Below, piece by piece: positions 1 through 6,800 of a stretch of DNA of 20,988 bases. Positions within the stretch are counted from its first letter, which is position 1. Every line of letters begins with the position of its first letter. The translations under genes were made by a program, and so were the position numbers. This stretch comes from a virus, in the IMG/VR virus record IMGVR_UViG_3300031957_000527, positions 1 through 20,988 of that record, one strand, 5' to 3'. The notes beneath the pieces were generated by a model that saw only the letters and a program-made list of their open reading frames with translations, was not told the origin of the DNA and made no database searches.

Positions 1-4
1 TTTT

Positions 5-49
5 TATTAGTTGGTTAGACGGAACATCCGTCACCCAAAAAGCCCCACC
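5..49. repeat. Intergenic repeat unit, copy 1 (leader box, hairpin, terminator)
   Basis: TATTAGTTGGTT (5-16), a hairpin with stem GACGG/CCGTC (18-22 and 28-32) and loop AACAT, then ACCCAAAAAGCCC. The same order occurs at 406-452. The outer blocks are identical in the two copies, while the stem differs in sequence but still pairs. On the minus strand the unit follows the terminator of the 74-391 gene and would form the leader of a further leftward gene beyond the window. Confidence 0.7.
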
Positions 50-65
50 CTTGTGAGGTGAGGCT
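37..65 (-). terminator. Leftward intrinsic terminator after the 74-391 gene
   Basis: Read on the minus strand, AGCCTCACC (65 to 57) pairs with GGTGGGGCT (49 to 41) through nine pairs, one of them a G-U wobble, around a 7-base loop. A run of five U follows at 41-37. It lies just past the stop of the leftward 105-residue gene, as expected for a rho-independent terminator. A diverged copy is at 440-467. Confidence 0.8.
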
Positions 66-73
66 GTGAGGTT

Positions 74-391
74 TTAGTTAAATGCTACGCCAAGCAGCTT
101 CAGTTTGTTGATGTCTTCTTTTACTTTATCTATGGCAATATCCCAATCTTGGGGTAAATGATAGATAAACTCAGAATCGTCTGCATTAATATCTGGAATC
201 TCCGACTGGATTATAATCAATCCCCTTGAGGCATCTATGGTAATGTCACTAGCTTTCCAAGATAGCTCCAATCCGTGTAAGTTTAATGAATCCAAAAAGA
301 CATTTTTAACTGCTGTTGCAATCGATCTGTCTGGAATGGTTACCCAAAACTTAAAGGTGGCTTCTGTTTTAATAGCTTTTATTTTTTCCAT
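74..391 (-). CDS. Hypothetical protein (105 residues)
   Basis: I do not recognise this family. The protein looks like a small soluble alpha/beta domain: a beta-rich N-terminal half (TFKFWVTIP near residue 13), a central hydrophobic strand (GLIIIQSEIP near residue 57), and a helical C-terminus with KVKEDINKLKLLG. There is no signal peptide or membrane segment. The ATG at 391 is preceded by an AT-rich leader without a Shine-Dalgarno sequence (AACCAACTAATA, then AAATACC), similar to the leader of the 507-842 gene. The gene is flanked on both sides by leftward terminators, so it may be its own transcription unit or be reached by read-through. A small accessory or early phage protein is the only reasonable guess; function is unknown. 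Confidence 0.6.
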   Translation of the reverse strand: MEKIKAIKTEATFKFWVTIPDRSIATAVKNVFLDSLNLHGLELSWKASDITIDASRGLIIIQSEIPDINADDSEFIYHLPQDWDIAIDKVKEDINKLKLLGVAFN

Positions 392-405
392 GGTATTTAT
401 ATTTG

Positions 406-452
406 TATTAGTTGGTTCGTAAGCGACATGCTTACACCCAAAAAGCCCTACC
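406..452. repeat. Intergenic repeat unit, copy 2
   Basis: TATTAGTTGGTT (406-417), hairpin GTAAGC/GCTTAC (419-424 and 430-435) with loop GACAT, then ACCCAAAAAGCCC leading into the terminator at 440-467. It is the counterpart of the copy at 5-49. The stems differ completely but stay perfectly paired, and the loops share ACAT, so the structure rather than the stem sequence seems to be kept. It sits in the leader of the leftward 105-residue gene. Confidence 0.7.
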
Positions 453-467
453 CTTGAGAGGTAGGAC
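440..467 (-). terminator. Leftward intrinsic terminator after the 507-842 gene
   Basis: On the minus strand GTCCTACC (467 to 460) pairs with GGTAGGGC (452 to 445) with one G-U pair, and U5 follows at 444-440. It lies downstream of the stop of the leftward 111-residue gene and closely resembles the terminator at 37-65. Confidence 0.8.
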
Positions 468-506
468 TTGTTGATTATTATAGGGGTGCGAATAAGCCAT
501 TACAGG

Positions 507-842
507 CTACCAATCGGCTTGCCAAAACTTGGTGGCAATGGCATCCTCAAACTCTTTGACTATCTTAATAGTCTCTTCTAAGGTTTCGCAAATTACATAC
601 TCAGATTCATCTCCGCATTTTACTGCGTAGTTGCTAACCTCCTCTTTATCGATATTGGATTGCGTAGAGTTAGGAAGTAAGACAGTCATGTAATCCGAAA
701 AATCTGGATTAGGAATATCTCTGCTTATTGACGCTACTAAGTCATCTCCGTAAGATGAGTCAGACCATTTGCTACCAAGCTTTTGAATTAGATTATTCAT
801 GATAGGTTGAGCTAACTCGGGATTGTGATTTTTATATATCAT
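507..842 (-). CDS. Hypothetical protein (111 residues)
   Basis: Not recognised. The product is acidic and soluble. The N-terminus is helical (ELAQPIMNNLIQKLGSKW, about residues 9-26), the middle may form strands (DYMTVLLP, YAVKCGDESEYVICETLE), and the end is a helix (EETIKIVKEFEDAIATKFW). This order suggests a compact alpha/beta fold, but no motif assigns a role. The ATG at 842 follows GCCAACATAAATAAATAAATACT, an AT-rich leader without a Shine-Dalgarno that shares CCAAC and AAATACYATG with the leader of the 74-391 gene. It is the first coding gene downstream of the leftward promoter at 1515-1543, about 665 bases away, and is followed by an intrinsic terminator. Confidence 0.6.
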   Translation of the reverse strand: MIYKNHNPELAQPIMNNLIQKLGSKWSDSSYGDDLVASISRDIPNPDFSDYMTVLLPNSTQSNIDKEEVSNYAVKCGDESEYVICETLEETIKIVKEFEDAIATKFWQADW

Positions 843-1508
843 AGTATTTATTTATTTATGTTGGCTCTCCCTAATTTACAGACGGCTTGAGACGCTCTCA
901 GAGTGAGGCTAGGTTACCAACTATGTCCCCCGTGCTAAGTCGTCATACATCTCTGCTTTACCAACAGAGAGAAGCTAGCGGTAGGACTGTCAAAGAACGG
1001 AACTGCTCCTCTAAGATGCACACCTTCCAACCCTGCGCAAGCTTTTTTTTCCAGATAGTATGATCTCCCTTGTGGCTCCCATTTCCGTGACCAAGTAACA
1101 CCCCTTCTCCGACCCTCTTATAAGTGGCCCTCTCTCCGCGTTTCCTGCATCGCTGCGAGGCATCCTTGCATGGATTGAATGGCCAGAATCACTCCTTTGA
1201 ATGGAATGAATACATGGCATTAATCCTTTCCGTCACTGATAAAGAATTAAATCTCTCATACATAAGCAAACCCCAAGCAAACTGTACCATTGGGAAGCTT
1301 CCTTGTTGCACCCTGGTAGCTCAAGCCGTCCCCGGTGACCGCAAGCTCAGACGGGGGGGCGGGGGTCGCGTCGTGAGCCGGCTAGAATCGTATATATCAT
1401 CAGACACCCCTTTAAAAAATAGATAACTCATAGGCCATACTATCCGCATACTACCTTTGTATTACTCAGTAGGGTTACTGCTCCAATGCTCCTTTGTTCC
1501 AGCGGAGA
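843..1508 (-). ncRNA. Candidate large structured RNA or very long leader, transcribed leftward
   Basis: No believable coding gene lies here, yet the segment is downstream of a near-consensus leftward promoter (1515-1543). Local pairings, seen directly: CAGTA/TACTG closing a 4-base loop (1467-1480); ACCA-GGG with CCC-TGGT (1286-1294 and 1311-1317, two unpaired bases); CCGTC/GACGG (1350-1354 and 1326-1330) enclosing CGG/CCG; CTCTG/CAGAG (951-955 and 965-969); TGAGA/TCTCA around a 3-base loop near 888-900. Two 7-base long-range complements also exist: 1502-1508 with 1133-1139 and 1351-1357 with 927-933. A G-rich tract at 1350-1366 stands out from the AT-rich surroundings. I could not match it to a named RNA class; a pac or cos region or a plain leader remains possible. 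Boundaries are inferred from the promoter and the next start codon. Confidence 0.35.
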
Positions 1509-1514
1509 TTCCGG

Positions 1515-1543
1515 ATTCTATGTAGCACGAATTTCCATGTCAA
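1515..1543 (-). promoter_or_regulatory. Leftward sigma70-type promoter
   Basis: On the minus strand TTGACA (1543-1538) is followed by exactly 17 bases and then TAGAAT (1520-1515). The -35 box is perfect and the -10 box has five of six consensus bases. Transcription would start near 1508 and run into the non-coding segment 843-1508 and then the two leftward genes. It is back to back with the rightward promoter at 1585-1613. Confidence 0.65.
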
Positions 1544-1592
1544 GCAAAAAATCCAATTATTTTTGATCCAGGGGGAAGTAATCCTTGACATG
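1536..1592. promoter_or_regulatory. Inverted repeat spanning divergent -35 boxes, with AT-rich centre
   Basis: CATGTCAAG (1536-1544) and CTTGACATG (1584-1592) are perfect 9-base inverted repeats. Each holds the TTGACA of one of the two divergent promoters. Between them AAAAAT (1547-1552) and ATTTTT (1559-1564) form a second, inner dyad. The centre could act as a shared UP element for RNA polymerase or as an operator for a regulator that controls both directions. Confidence 0.55.
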
Positions 1593-1613
1593 TATCTAAG
1601 TCCTTCCTATCAA
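1585..1613 (+). promoter_or_regulatory. Rightward sigma70-type promoter for the terminase genes
   Basis: TTGACA (1585-1590), 17-base spacer, TATCAA (1608-1613; four of six -10 bases). The expected start point is about 1619-1621, on or next to the ATG of the small terminase gene at 1621, which would make that transcript leaderless or nearly so. Confidence 0.6.
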
Positions 1614-1620
1614 AGACATA

Positions 1621-2193
1621 ATGAGTACCCTAAATCCTACCCCCGAGGAGATGCGACTGGACCTAATGTCCAGTATTTCTGAGAGTATTCAGGCCGTAAG
1701 CAGGGAGAAGGAAGTGCTGAAGGTCAATAGTCTAAGCCGTGCTAACCCAGGAAAGGTGGCTGAGATACTTTATCACTACGCTATGGGTGAGACCCAGACG
1801 AAGATTGTGAAGAAGTACAAGTTCAATCGAGATACGGTTATATCTGTGCTTACTGATTATGCTGACCACATAGGGAAGTTCCGAGAGGTAACTGGCCGAC
1901 TAGCGGCCAGGAACTACTTGAACCTGTCCTCATTAGAAGAGGACCTCATTGAGAAAGTCCGTGGTAGGTTAGAAGGTGATCCGGAATTTGAGGTATCATT
2001 CCGTGACCTAAAGGAGCTATCCATTGCCAAGGCTAACGCAGGTAGGGAGGCTTTGACTGCTAGAGGTGAGGCTACACAAATCACGGAAGATAGAAAGGTC
2101 TTCACCCAGGATGATTACGAGGCTACGATCAAGGCAGCTAGGGATAGGATCAAGGAAGCTAAGACCATAGAGGCTGAGGTTAAGGATGCCTAG
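1621..2193 (+). CDS. terS: Terminase small subunit (putative)
   Basis: Likely DNA-recognition subunit of the packaging motor, which binds the packaging start site and hands DNA to the large subunit. The 190-residue protein fits the family in size. It has a helix-turn-helix-like stretch at about residues 56-78 (GETQTKIVKKYKF followed by DTVISVL), then a long helical region (LSSLEEDLIEKVRGRLEG) suited to ring assembly, and a charged C-terminal helix rich in K and E. The gene lies directly upstream of the large subunit with one small gene between, the usual order. No Shine-Dalgarno precedes the ATG at 1621; the promoter at 1585-1613 places the transcript start at about the same base. The next in-frame ATG codons, 1651 and 1666, have poorly spaced purine tracts, so 1621 is preferred. 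The call rests on position and fold-like features more than on a diagnostic motif. Confidence 0.7.
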   Translation: MSTLNPTPEEMRLDLMSSISESIQAVSREKEVLKVNSLSRANPGKVAEILYHYAMGETQTKIVKKYKFNRDTVISVLTDYADHIGKFREVTGRLAARNYLNLSSLEEDLIEKVRGRLEGDPEFEVSFRDLKELSIAKANAGREALTARGEATQITEDRKVFTQDDYEATIKAARDRIKEAKTIEAEVKDA

Positions 2194-2425
2194 ATCAATC
2201 ACGGATTCCAGCTATGACCCGATCTATGACCAGATACGAGGGATACTCGGAGAACATTTTGAGAATTATTGTTTCATAGTAATGGATGAACATGGAGAAC
2301 TCTTCTTTGACTACAACCATCTGCCAGCTGGAAGGATGCTTTTACATGAGATGCAGCAAGAGATCAGTGAGGACAATATAGAGATTGAGTGGGAATTTGA
2401 GGATGATCAAGAGGAGGAAGAATGA
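2186..2425 (+). CDS. Small acidic conserved phage protein between terminase genes
   Basis: A 79-residue acidic protein whose role is unknown to me. It starts with DPIYDQIRGILGEHFENY, predicted helical, continues with two short strands (CFIVMDEHGELFFDYN), and ends in a strongly acidic tail (EFEDDQEEEE). I recall similar small proteins next to large terminase genes in marine phages, but no function. The start overlaps the end of the upstream gene by 8 bases and its stop overlaps the ATG of the large terminase (ATGA), so the three genes appear to be translated as a coupled set. The acidic tail could bind a basic partner such as the terminase; that is inference only. Confidence 0.7.
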   Translation: MPRSITDSSYDPIYDQIRGILGEHFENYCFIVMDEHGELFFDYNHLPAGRMLLHEMQQEISEDNIEIEWEFEDDQEEEE

Positions 2426-4071
2426 CTATTGAGTTCACAAAGCACCCAGCCCTCGAAGCCCCTACCGATGAGGAGATAGTTCTCTTAGGTGAGGCTGATC
2501 CTAAGCTGTTGGTTGCGTTGCACGAAGCCCACGAGGGTAGGATACGGTCAGCGGAGGAGGATCCACTTCGTCACGGATTTGAACTGCCGGGCTGGAGCAG
2601 GATGCGAGATGCCCTGCAGGACTACGATGAGGTCATTACCTTTGGGGGAAACAGAAGCGGAAAGACAACGGGATGTGCTAAGATGGTCATGGAATCCGTG
2701 ACCGAGAACATGGACGGCCACGTTGTATGCTTCAGTCAGAATGCGGACACATCAATCAAAGTCCAACAGGCTGCCGTATGGGAGATGATGCCCAGGGAGT
2801 TCCGCAGGAAGACCAAGAGTATTGATGGTTACATTAACTTCAGTATGCAGAACGGGTTCACGGGTTCCTCTTTTATCTTCCCGGACACTAGGACTAGGGT
2901 AGATTTCAAGACCTATACTCAGTTCAGTAATAACCAAACGATCCTAGAAGGTTTTGAGTTCGGCTTCCGTAACCCCAGCGGAACAAATATAGGGGCTTGG
3001 CTGGACGAATACTTAGGGGATGCTGCTTTGGTAAACACCCTACGCTTCCGTCTTGCGACCAGAGATAGTAAGATGCTTCTGGGCTTTACCCCTATTGACG
3101 GATACACACCATTTGTTTCGGATTACCTAAAGGGTGCTGAGACGCTCGAGACTAAGCCTGCGTCCCTGCTGAATGGCGAACAGGTTCCCGTGATTCAATA
3201 CAGCCCCGAACGGGATGCTGGTGTTGTTTACCTGCACTCCGACGAGAACCCCTTTGGCGGTTATGACCGCATAGCTAAGGATCTAAAGAACGCGAACCGT
3301 GATACGATCATGGTCCGTGCCTATGGATTGCCCACGAAGTCCATGACTTCACTGCTACCTAACTTCAGTCCGGAGGTCAATGTTCTGAGCGAGGAGCCGA
3401 ACAAATACGATATGACCTTCCCTGACAAGAAGTCCCTTACCTGGTATCAGGTAGTTGACCCAGCATTTGCTCGGAACTATGTAGCCATATGGGCAGGAGT
3501 ATCCGAGGACGAGGAGATATTTATAAGAAGGGAGTGGCCGGACAGGGATACCTATGGTGAGTGGGCTTTGTTCGGTGACCCAAAATGGAGGAAGGGTCCA
3601 GCCTCAGAGAAGATAGGATACGATGTGCAAAGATACTGCGAACTATTTGAGGAGATTGAAGAGGAGCTAGGTATCGAGGTCACGGAACGAATTGGTGACT
3701 CCAGATTCTTTGCCAAAGAAAATGAGAACAATGTTGATCTATTTACGGCTTTTTACGATTTTGGCATGAATTTTACCCCATCGGACGGACAGCAGGAAGG
3801 CATAGGTAACACTAGCTTGGACGATTGGTTCTTCTATAACCCGAACTATGACCTTGATCCTGCTAACAGACCTCGGTGCTACGTGCATCAGGACTGCGGG
3901 AATCTTATTGAGAGCATGATTAATTACAACGCTGCTGGTAAAGCGGACGAAGCACTCAAGGACTTTTTTGACCTCATCCGTTATTTGCGAATGTCAAATG
4001 GCGGTATGGGTCCGGACTACTTTGCATCCTCCGATATGGGGATCACGAGAAAACAACAAGGAGGATACTAA
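2422..4071 (+). CDS. terL: Terminase large subunit
   Basis: The ATPase and nuclease of the DNA packaging motor: it translocates DNA into the prohead through the portal and cuts it at the end. The 549-residue length is normal. The Walker A loop is GGNRSGKTTG (residues about 75-84), the Walker B acidic pair is in WLDE (about 193-196), and a coupling motif follows in LLGFTP (about 219-224). The C-terminal nuclease half shows the acidic motifs VVDPAF (D346) and IGDSRFF (D426) expected for the RNase H-like fold. The start follows a strong GGAGGAAG Shine-Dalgarno and overlaps the upstream gene by ATGA. The stop overlaps the next gene by TAATG, preceded by AAGGAGGA. This is one of the most secure calls in the window. 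Confidence 0.95.
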   Translation: MTIEFTKHPALEAPTDEEIVLLGEADPKLLVALHEAHEGRIRSAEEDPLRHGFELPGWSRMRDALQDYDEVITFGGNRSGKTTGCAKMVMESVTENMDGHVVCFSQNADTSIKVQQAAVWEMMPREFRRKTKSIDGYINFSMQNGFTGSSFIFPDTRTRVDFKTYTQFSNNQTILEGFEFGFRNPSGTNIGAWLDEYLGDAALVNTLRFRLATRDSKMLLGFTPIDGYTPFVSDYLKGAETLETKPASLLNGEQVPVIQYSPERDAGVVYLHSDENPFGGYDRIAKDLKNANRDTIMVRAYGLPTKSMTSLLPNFSPEVNVLSEEPNKYDMTFPDKKSLTWYQVVDPAFARNYVAIWAGVSEDEEIFIRREWPDRDTYGEWALFGDPKWRKGPASEKIGYDVQRYCELFEEIEEELGIEVTERIGDSRFFAKENENNVDLFTAFYDFGMNFTPSDGQQEGIGNTSLDDWFFYNPNYDLDPANRPRCYVHQDCGNLIESMINYNAAGKADEALKDFFDLIRYLRMSNGGMGPDYFASSDMGITRKQQGGY

Positions 4072-4442
4072 TGAAAATAAAATTAACTGAGTTCACCGAA
4101 TATCATAATACTGATTTTGATGAAGCACTTCAAATCGCTCAAGAAAAACTACCCCCTGAATATATCAGCGGTACAGGAAAGAACACTTGGATTAGCCCAG
4201 AGGGGCAAGACATCCTGTGCGATGGTCTATTTATTAATGAAATAATACCTAAGCACTACAGAGGCAAGGTGCTATCAATCTGCCCGAACCCTAGGTTTAA
4301 TATGGTTCACTTCGTAGAAATCGGAAAGAAAGTTCCAGTCCTCTTGCCTAACAGGTTGAAAGACAGATTCTTAGGTAAGATGATTTGCTTTGAGGCAATT
4401 GAATCAGAAACAGGAGTCAGCTACCGTTATGTCAAAGGTTGA
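4071..4442 (+). CDS. Hypothetical protein downstream of terL
   Basis: Unrecognised 123-residue soluble protein. It begins KIKLTEFTEYHN, has a probable helix (DFDEALQIAQEKLPPEY), then a beta-rich central and C-terminal part (LFINEIIP, GKVLSICP, MVHFVEIGKKVPVLLP) that could be a small barrel. Base composition is more AT-rich than in terL. Its start has one of the best ribosome sites in the window (AAGGAGGA, five bases before the ATG) and overlaps the terL stop by TAATG. It overlaps the next gene by 14 bases. Position between terminase and portal suggests a packaging or head role, but nothing in the sequence proves it. Confidence 0.65.
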   Translation: MKIKLTEFTEYHNTDFDEALQIAQEKLPPEYISGTGKNTWISPEGQDILCDGLFINEIIPKHYRGKVLSICPNPRFNMVHFVEIGKKVPVLLPNRLKDRFLGKMICFEAIESETGVSYRYVKG

Positions 4443-4695
4443 TAGAACAAAGATATTTTACGGAAGGAACCTTGAGACTGGAGAGGTTGAGGACGAGAAC
4501 CTAACGCTGGATTACAAATGGAACCAGCAGAACAGGGATAGGCTAATAATGTGGGAGACTTTTAAGCGTCACGTAAAGCATGAGTCCAAAGTTCCCATGA
4601 CAAACATAGAGTTATGTGATAAGATAGGCAGTTCCAGAACACATCTGGCGAGTATGCTTCAACTAATTAAAAATAGACTAAATGCAGAACAATAA
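4429..4695 (+). CDS. Small protein with possible helix-turn-helix
   Basis: Eighty-eight residues from the ATG at 4429. An upstream in-frame ATG at 4390 is possible, but 4429 leaves a smaller overlap and has an AGGAG about 12 bases upstream. The N-terminal half is charged (YGRNLETGEVEDENLTLDYK). The C-terminal third, MTNIELCDKIGSSRTHLASM followed by LQLIKNRL, resembles a helix-turn-helix with the turn at GSS, so the protein may bind DNA, perhaps as a regulator or packaging accessory. The gene overlaps the portal start by 14 bases. Function is not established. Confidence 0.6.
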   Translation: MSKVDRTKIFYGRNLETGEVEDENLTLDYKWNQQNRDRLIMWETFKRHVKHESKVPMTNIELCDKIGSSRTHLASMLQLIKNRLNAEQ

Positions 4696-6772
4696 TATTT
4701 CAAAGGCCCTTACTTACGTTAGTGACGAGCCGGACATTCAAACTCTCCGATTTGCCTACGAGGAAACAGTAACTGAGCTAGAAGGTTATTTTGATTTATG
4801 TCGTACGAGTTACGATGACCGACGGAACTGGTGGCCGGGCAAGAGCCGCGATCACCGCAAGCACGGGTCGGACGCATTTCCTTGGGAAGGTGCAAGCGAT
4901 AGCGAGTGCCATCTTATTGATGAACGCATTACTAAACTTGCATCGCTATTTATTTCTGCACTCAAACGAGCCAACGTCAGAGCGTTCCCCGTGGAGAGTG
5001 GAGACATTGCTCGCAGCAAACTGGTGTCGGGTTTCCTAAAGTGGATGATACGATCCGGATACATTCCCCGCTTTTACAGGGAGATGGAATTAGGTGCTAA
5101 CTACCTACTCGAGCGTGGACTACTAGTCACTTATGTTGGATGGCACATGGAGGATCGATCCTTTGAGCAAGAGATTGATCTCCAGCAGATCGCACAAATA
5201 TCTCCAGAAATATTTCAAGCCGTGGAGCGAGGTGAAAACGATGAAGAACTAGTCCTGCTTTTACAACAAGTTTTTGACGGCGTTACGGAAAAGCGAGCAA
5301 AGACCGCACTCAAGGATCTACGCAAAAAAGGAATCGCGAAACTGCCCGTCGTGCGTCGTCAAATTAATTGCCCGGAGGTAAAGACCTTAGCACCTGACGG
5401 TGATTTTGTCTTTCCTCCATATGTAACTGATCCGCAGCGCGCACCGTATTGCTTTTGGAAAACGTATTATACTCCACAAGAACTAGAATTAAAGGTAACA
5501 ACCGACGGTTGGGATCAGGACTTCGTAGATATTATGATCGAAAGATACCGAGGGGTCAACATTGACAGCCTTGAGCGATACGAAGAAGGCCGTCGCAGCA
5601 TGAGCCTAACCGATACTGCATACGAAGCTGATGAACTTATTGAAATTGTTTACGGATACCAGAGACTTATTAATGAAGAGGATGGTTCCGAAGGCATTTA
5701 TTGCACAGTATTTCATAAGAACTTTGATGGAGATGACGGCACTGGGACTCCGGGATACGCAAAGTTTGAGCTACTCAATGGATACGAAGACTATCCAGTA
5801 GTAGTGACACGCTTGTCCGAGGACACTAAGCGTCTCTATGATGTATCCACCGTTCCCAGTATTCTTCGCGGTATTCAGAACCAAGTAAAAGTGGAGCGTG
5901 ATTCGCGGATTGACCGCAATAGCCTAGCTACCCTGCCACCCATTTTGCACCCAGTAGGCCAAGCACCCAATGACTGGGGTCCAGGTCGAATGATTCCATA
6001 TCGCCGCAAGGGTGACTTGGACTTCGCTCCTACCCCTGCGTATAACCAAGGTTCGCTTGAGATGGAACGTACGTTAATTACCCAAGCTGACAGAATGATT
6101 GGACTTGATCCAAGTGATCCGATGTCTCAATCCAGACAGCAGTTCATGGTTGATAAGTATCTTAGCCACGTATCCGAAGTGATTCGTATGGCATATAAGT
6201 GCTTCCAACGATTTGGACCTGACGAGGTCTTCTTCCAGGTAACTGGTATACCTGACCCTCAAGTAATGAACAAAGGGAATCCTAATGAAAACTTTGACAT
6301 CATGATTAACTTTGATGTTCTTGACAGCGACCCAGAAACAGTAGAAAAGAAACTACAAGGGTTTGTTGCATTGAATCAACTCAATGTTAATAATCGAATG
6401 AATATTGATGGACTACTTGATATTGCAGCCGCCAGCATTGATCCAGTCATGGCTGACGCTGTTCTGCAACCTGCACAAGATGCTCAACAAGAAATGGTTA
6501 AGAATGTTACTGATGATCTCACAAAGATTTTTGCAGGTATTGAAATGCCAGCCCGTCCTACAGGCGCGCAGATTGCAATGCAAGTCCTCCAGCAGTACGC
6601 CCAACAGCCAGACATTCAACAGCGTCTACAGCAGGATGAAGCATTCCGAGGACGCATGGAGAAATACCAGGGTCAATATACCTTCCAGATGCAGCAAGCA
6701 CAGAATGCACAGATTGGTCGAGTCGGCACAGCCCCTGCACAGATGGGCAGTGTTGACACTCAGAATATGTAG
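4682..6772 (+). CDS. Portal protein (P22-like head-tail connector)
   Basis: Forms the twelve-subunit ring at one capsid vertex through which DNA enters and leaves and to which the terminase docks. At 696 residues it is in the range of large P22-type portals. Recognised features are the N-terminal RRNWWPGKSRDHRKHGSDAF and FPWEGASD blocks (about residues 47-75), a long stem and wing region with MIPYRRKGDLDFAP (about 436-449), and a Gln-rich helical C-terminus (QQYAQQPDIQQRLQQDEAF) that fits a barrel or tail-facing extension. It lies after terL and before the lysozyme and scaffold, the usual place. The gene overlaps the upstream gene and has no clear Shine-Dalgarno, so coupling is likely. Family naming is from memory of similar proteins. 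Confidence 0.85.
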   Translation: MQNNNISKALTYVSDEPDIQTLRFAYEETVTELEGYFDLCRTSYDDRRNWWPGKSRDHRKHGSDAFPWEGASDSECHLIDERITKLASLFISALKRANVRAFPVESGDIARSKLVSGFLKWMIRSGYIPRFYREMELGANYLLERGLLVTYVGWHMEDRSFEQEIDLQQIAQISPEIFQAVERGENDEELVLLLQQVFDGVTEKRAKTALKDLRKKGIAKLPVVRRQINCPEVKTLAPDGDFVFPPYVTDPQRAPYCFWKTYYTPQELELKVTTDGWDQDFVDIMIERYRGVNIDSLERYEEGRRSMSLTDTAYEADELIEIVYGYQRLINEEDGSEGIYCTVFHKNFDGDDGTGTPGYAKFELLNGYEDYPVVVTRLSEDTKRLYDVSTVPSILRGIQNQVKVERDSRIDRNSLATLPPILHPVGQAPNDWGPGRMIPYRRKGDLDFAPTPAYNQGSLEMERTLITQADRMIGLDPSDPMSQSRQQFMVDKYLSHVSEVIRMAYKCFQRFGPDEVFFQVTGIPDPQVMNKGNPNENFDIMINFDVLDSDPETVEKKLQGFVALNQLNVNNRMNIDGLLDIAAASIDPVMADAVLQPAQDAQQEMVKNVTDDLTKIFAGIEMPARPTGAQIAMQVLQQYAQQPDIQQRLQQDEAFRGRMEKYQGQYTFQMQQAQNAQIGRVGTAPAQMGSVDTQNM

Positions 6773-6800
6773 TATTATTTTATTAACTAATACTTACACT

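Noticed and set aside
861-990. tRNA-like pieces (two GTTGGTAA segments on the minus strand)
   Set aside because: They resemble D-arms, but no T-loop (TTCRA), no matching acceptor stem and no proper anticodon arm could be placed on either strand.
1011-1220. 69-codon open frame on the minus strand in the candidate RNA
   Set aside because: An AAAGGA lies close before the ATG, but the protein has no plausible fold or family pattern. It could be a small leader peptide, but support is too weak to list as a gene.
1124-1426. 100-codon open frame on the + strand in the non-coding segment
   Set aside because: Its composition is odd (runs of Gly/Arg from the G-rich tract), it has no ribosome site, it runs against the leftward promoter, and no domain is recognisable. 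It looks like a chance frame in structured DNA.
6405-6800. Upstream extension of the lysozyme frame
   Set aside because: It lies entirely inside the portal gene in another frame. The lysozyme family match begins just after the ATG at 6801.
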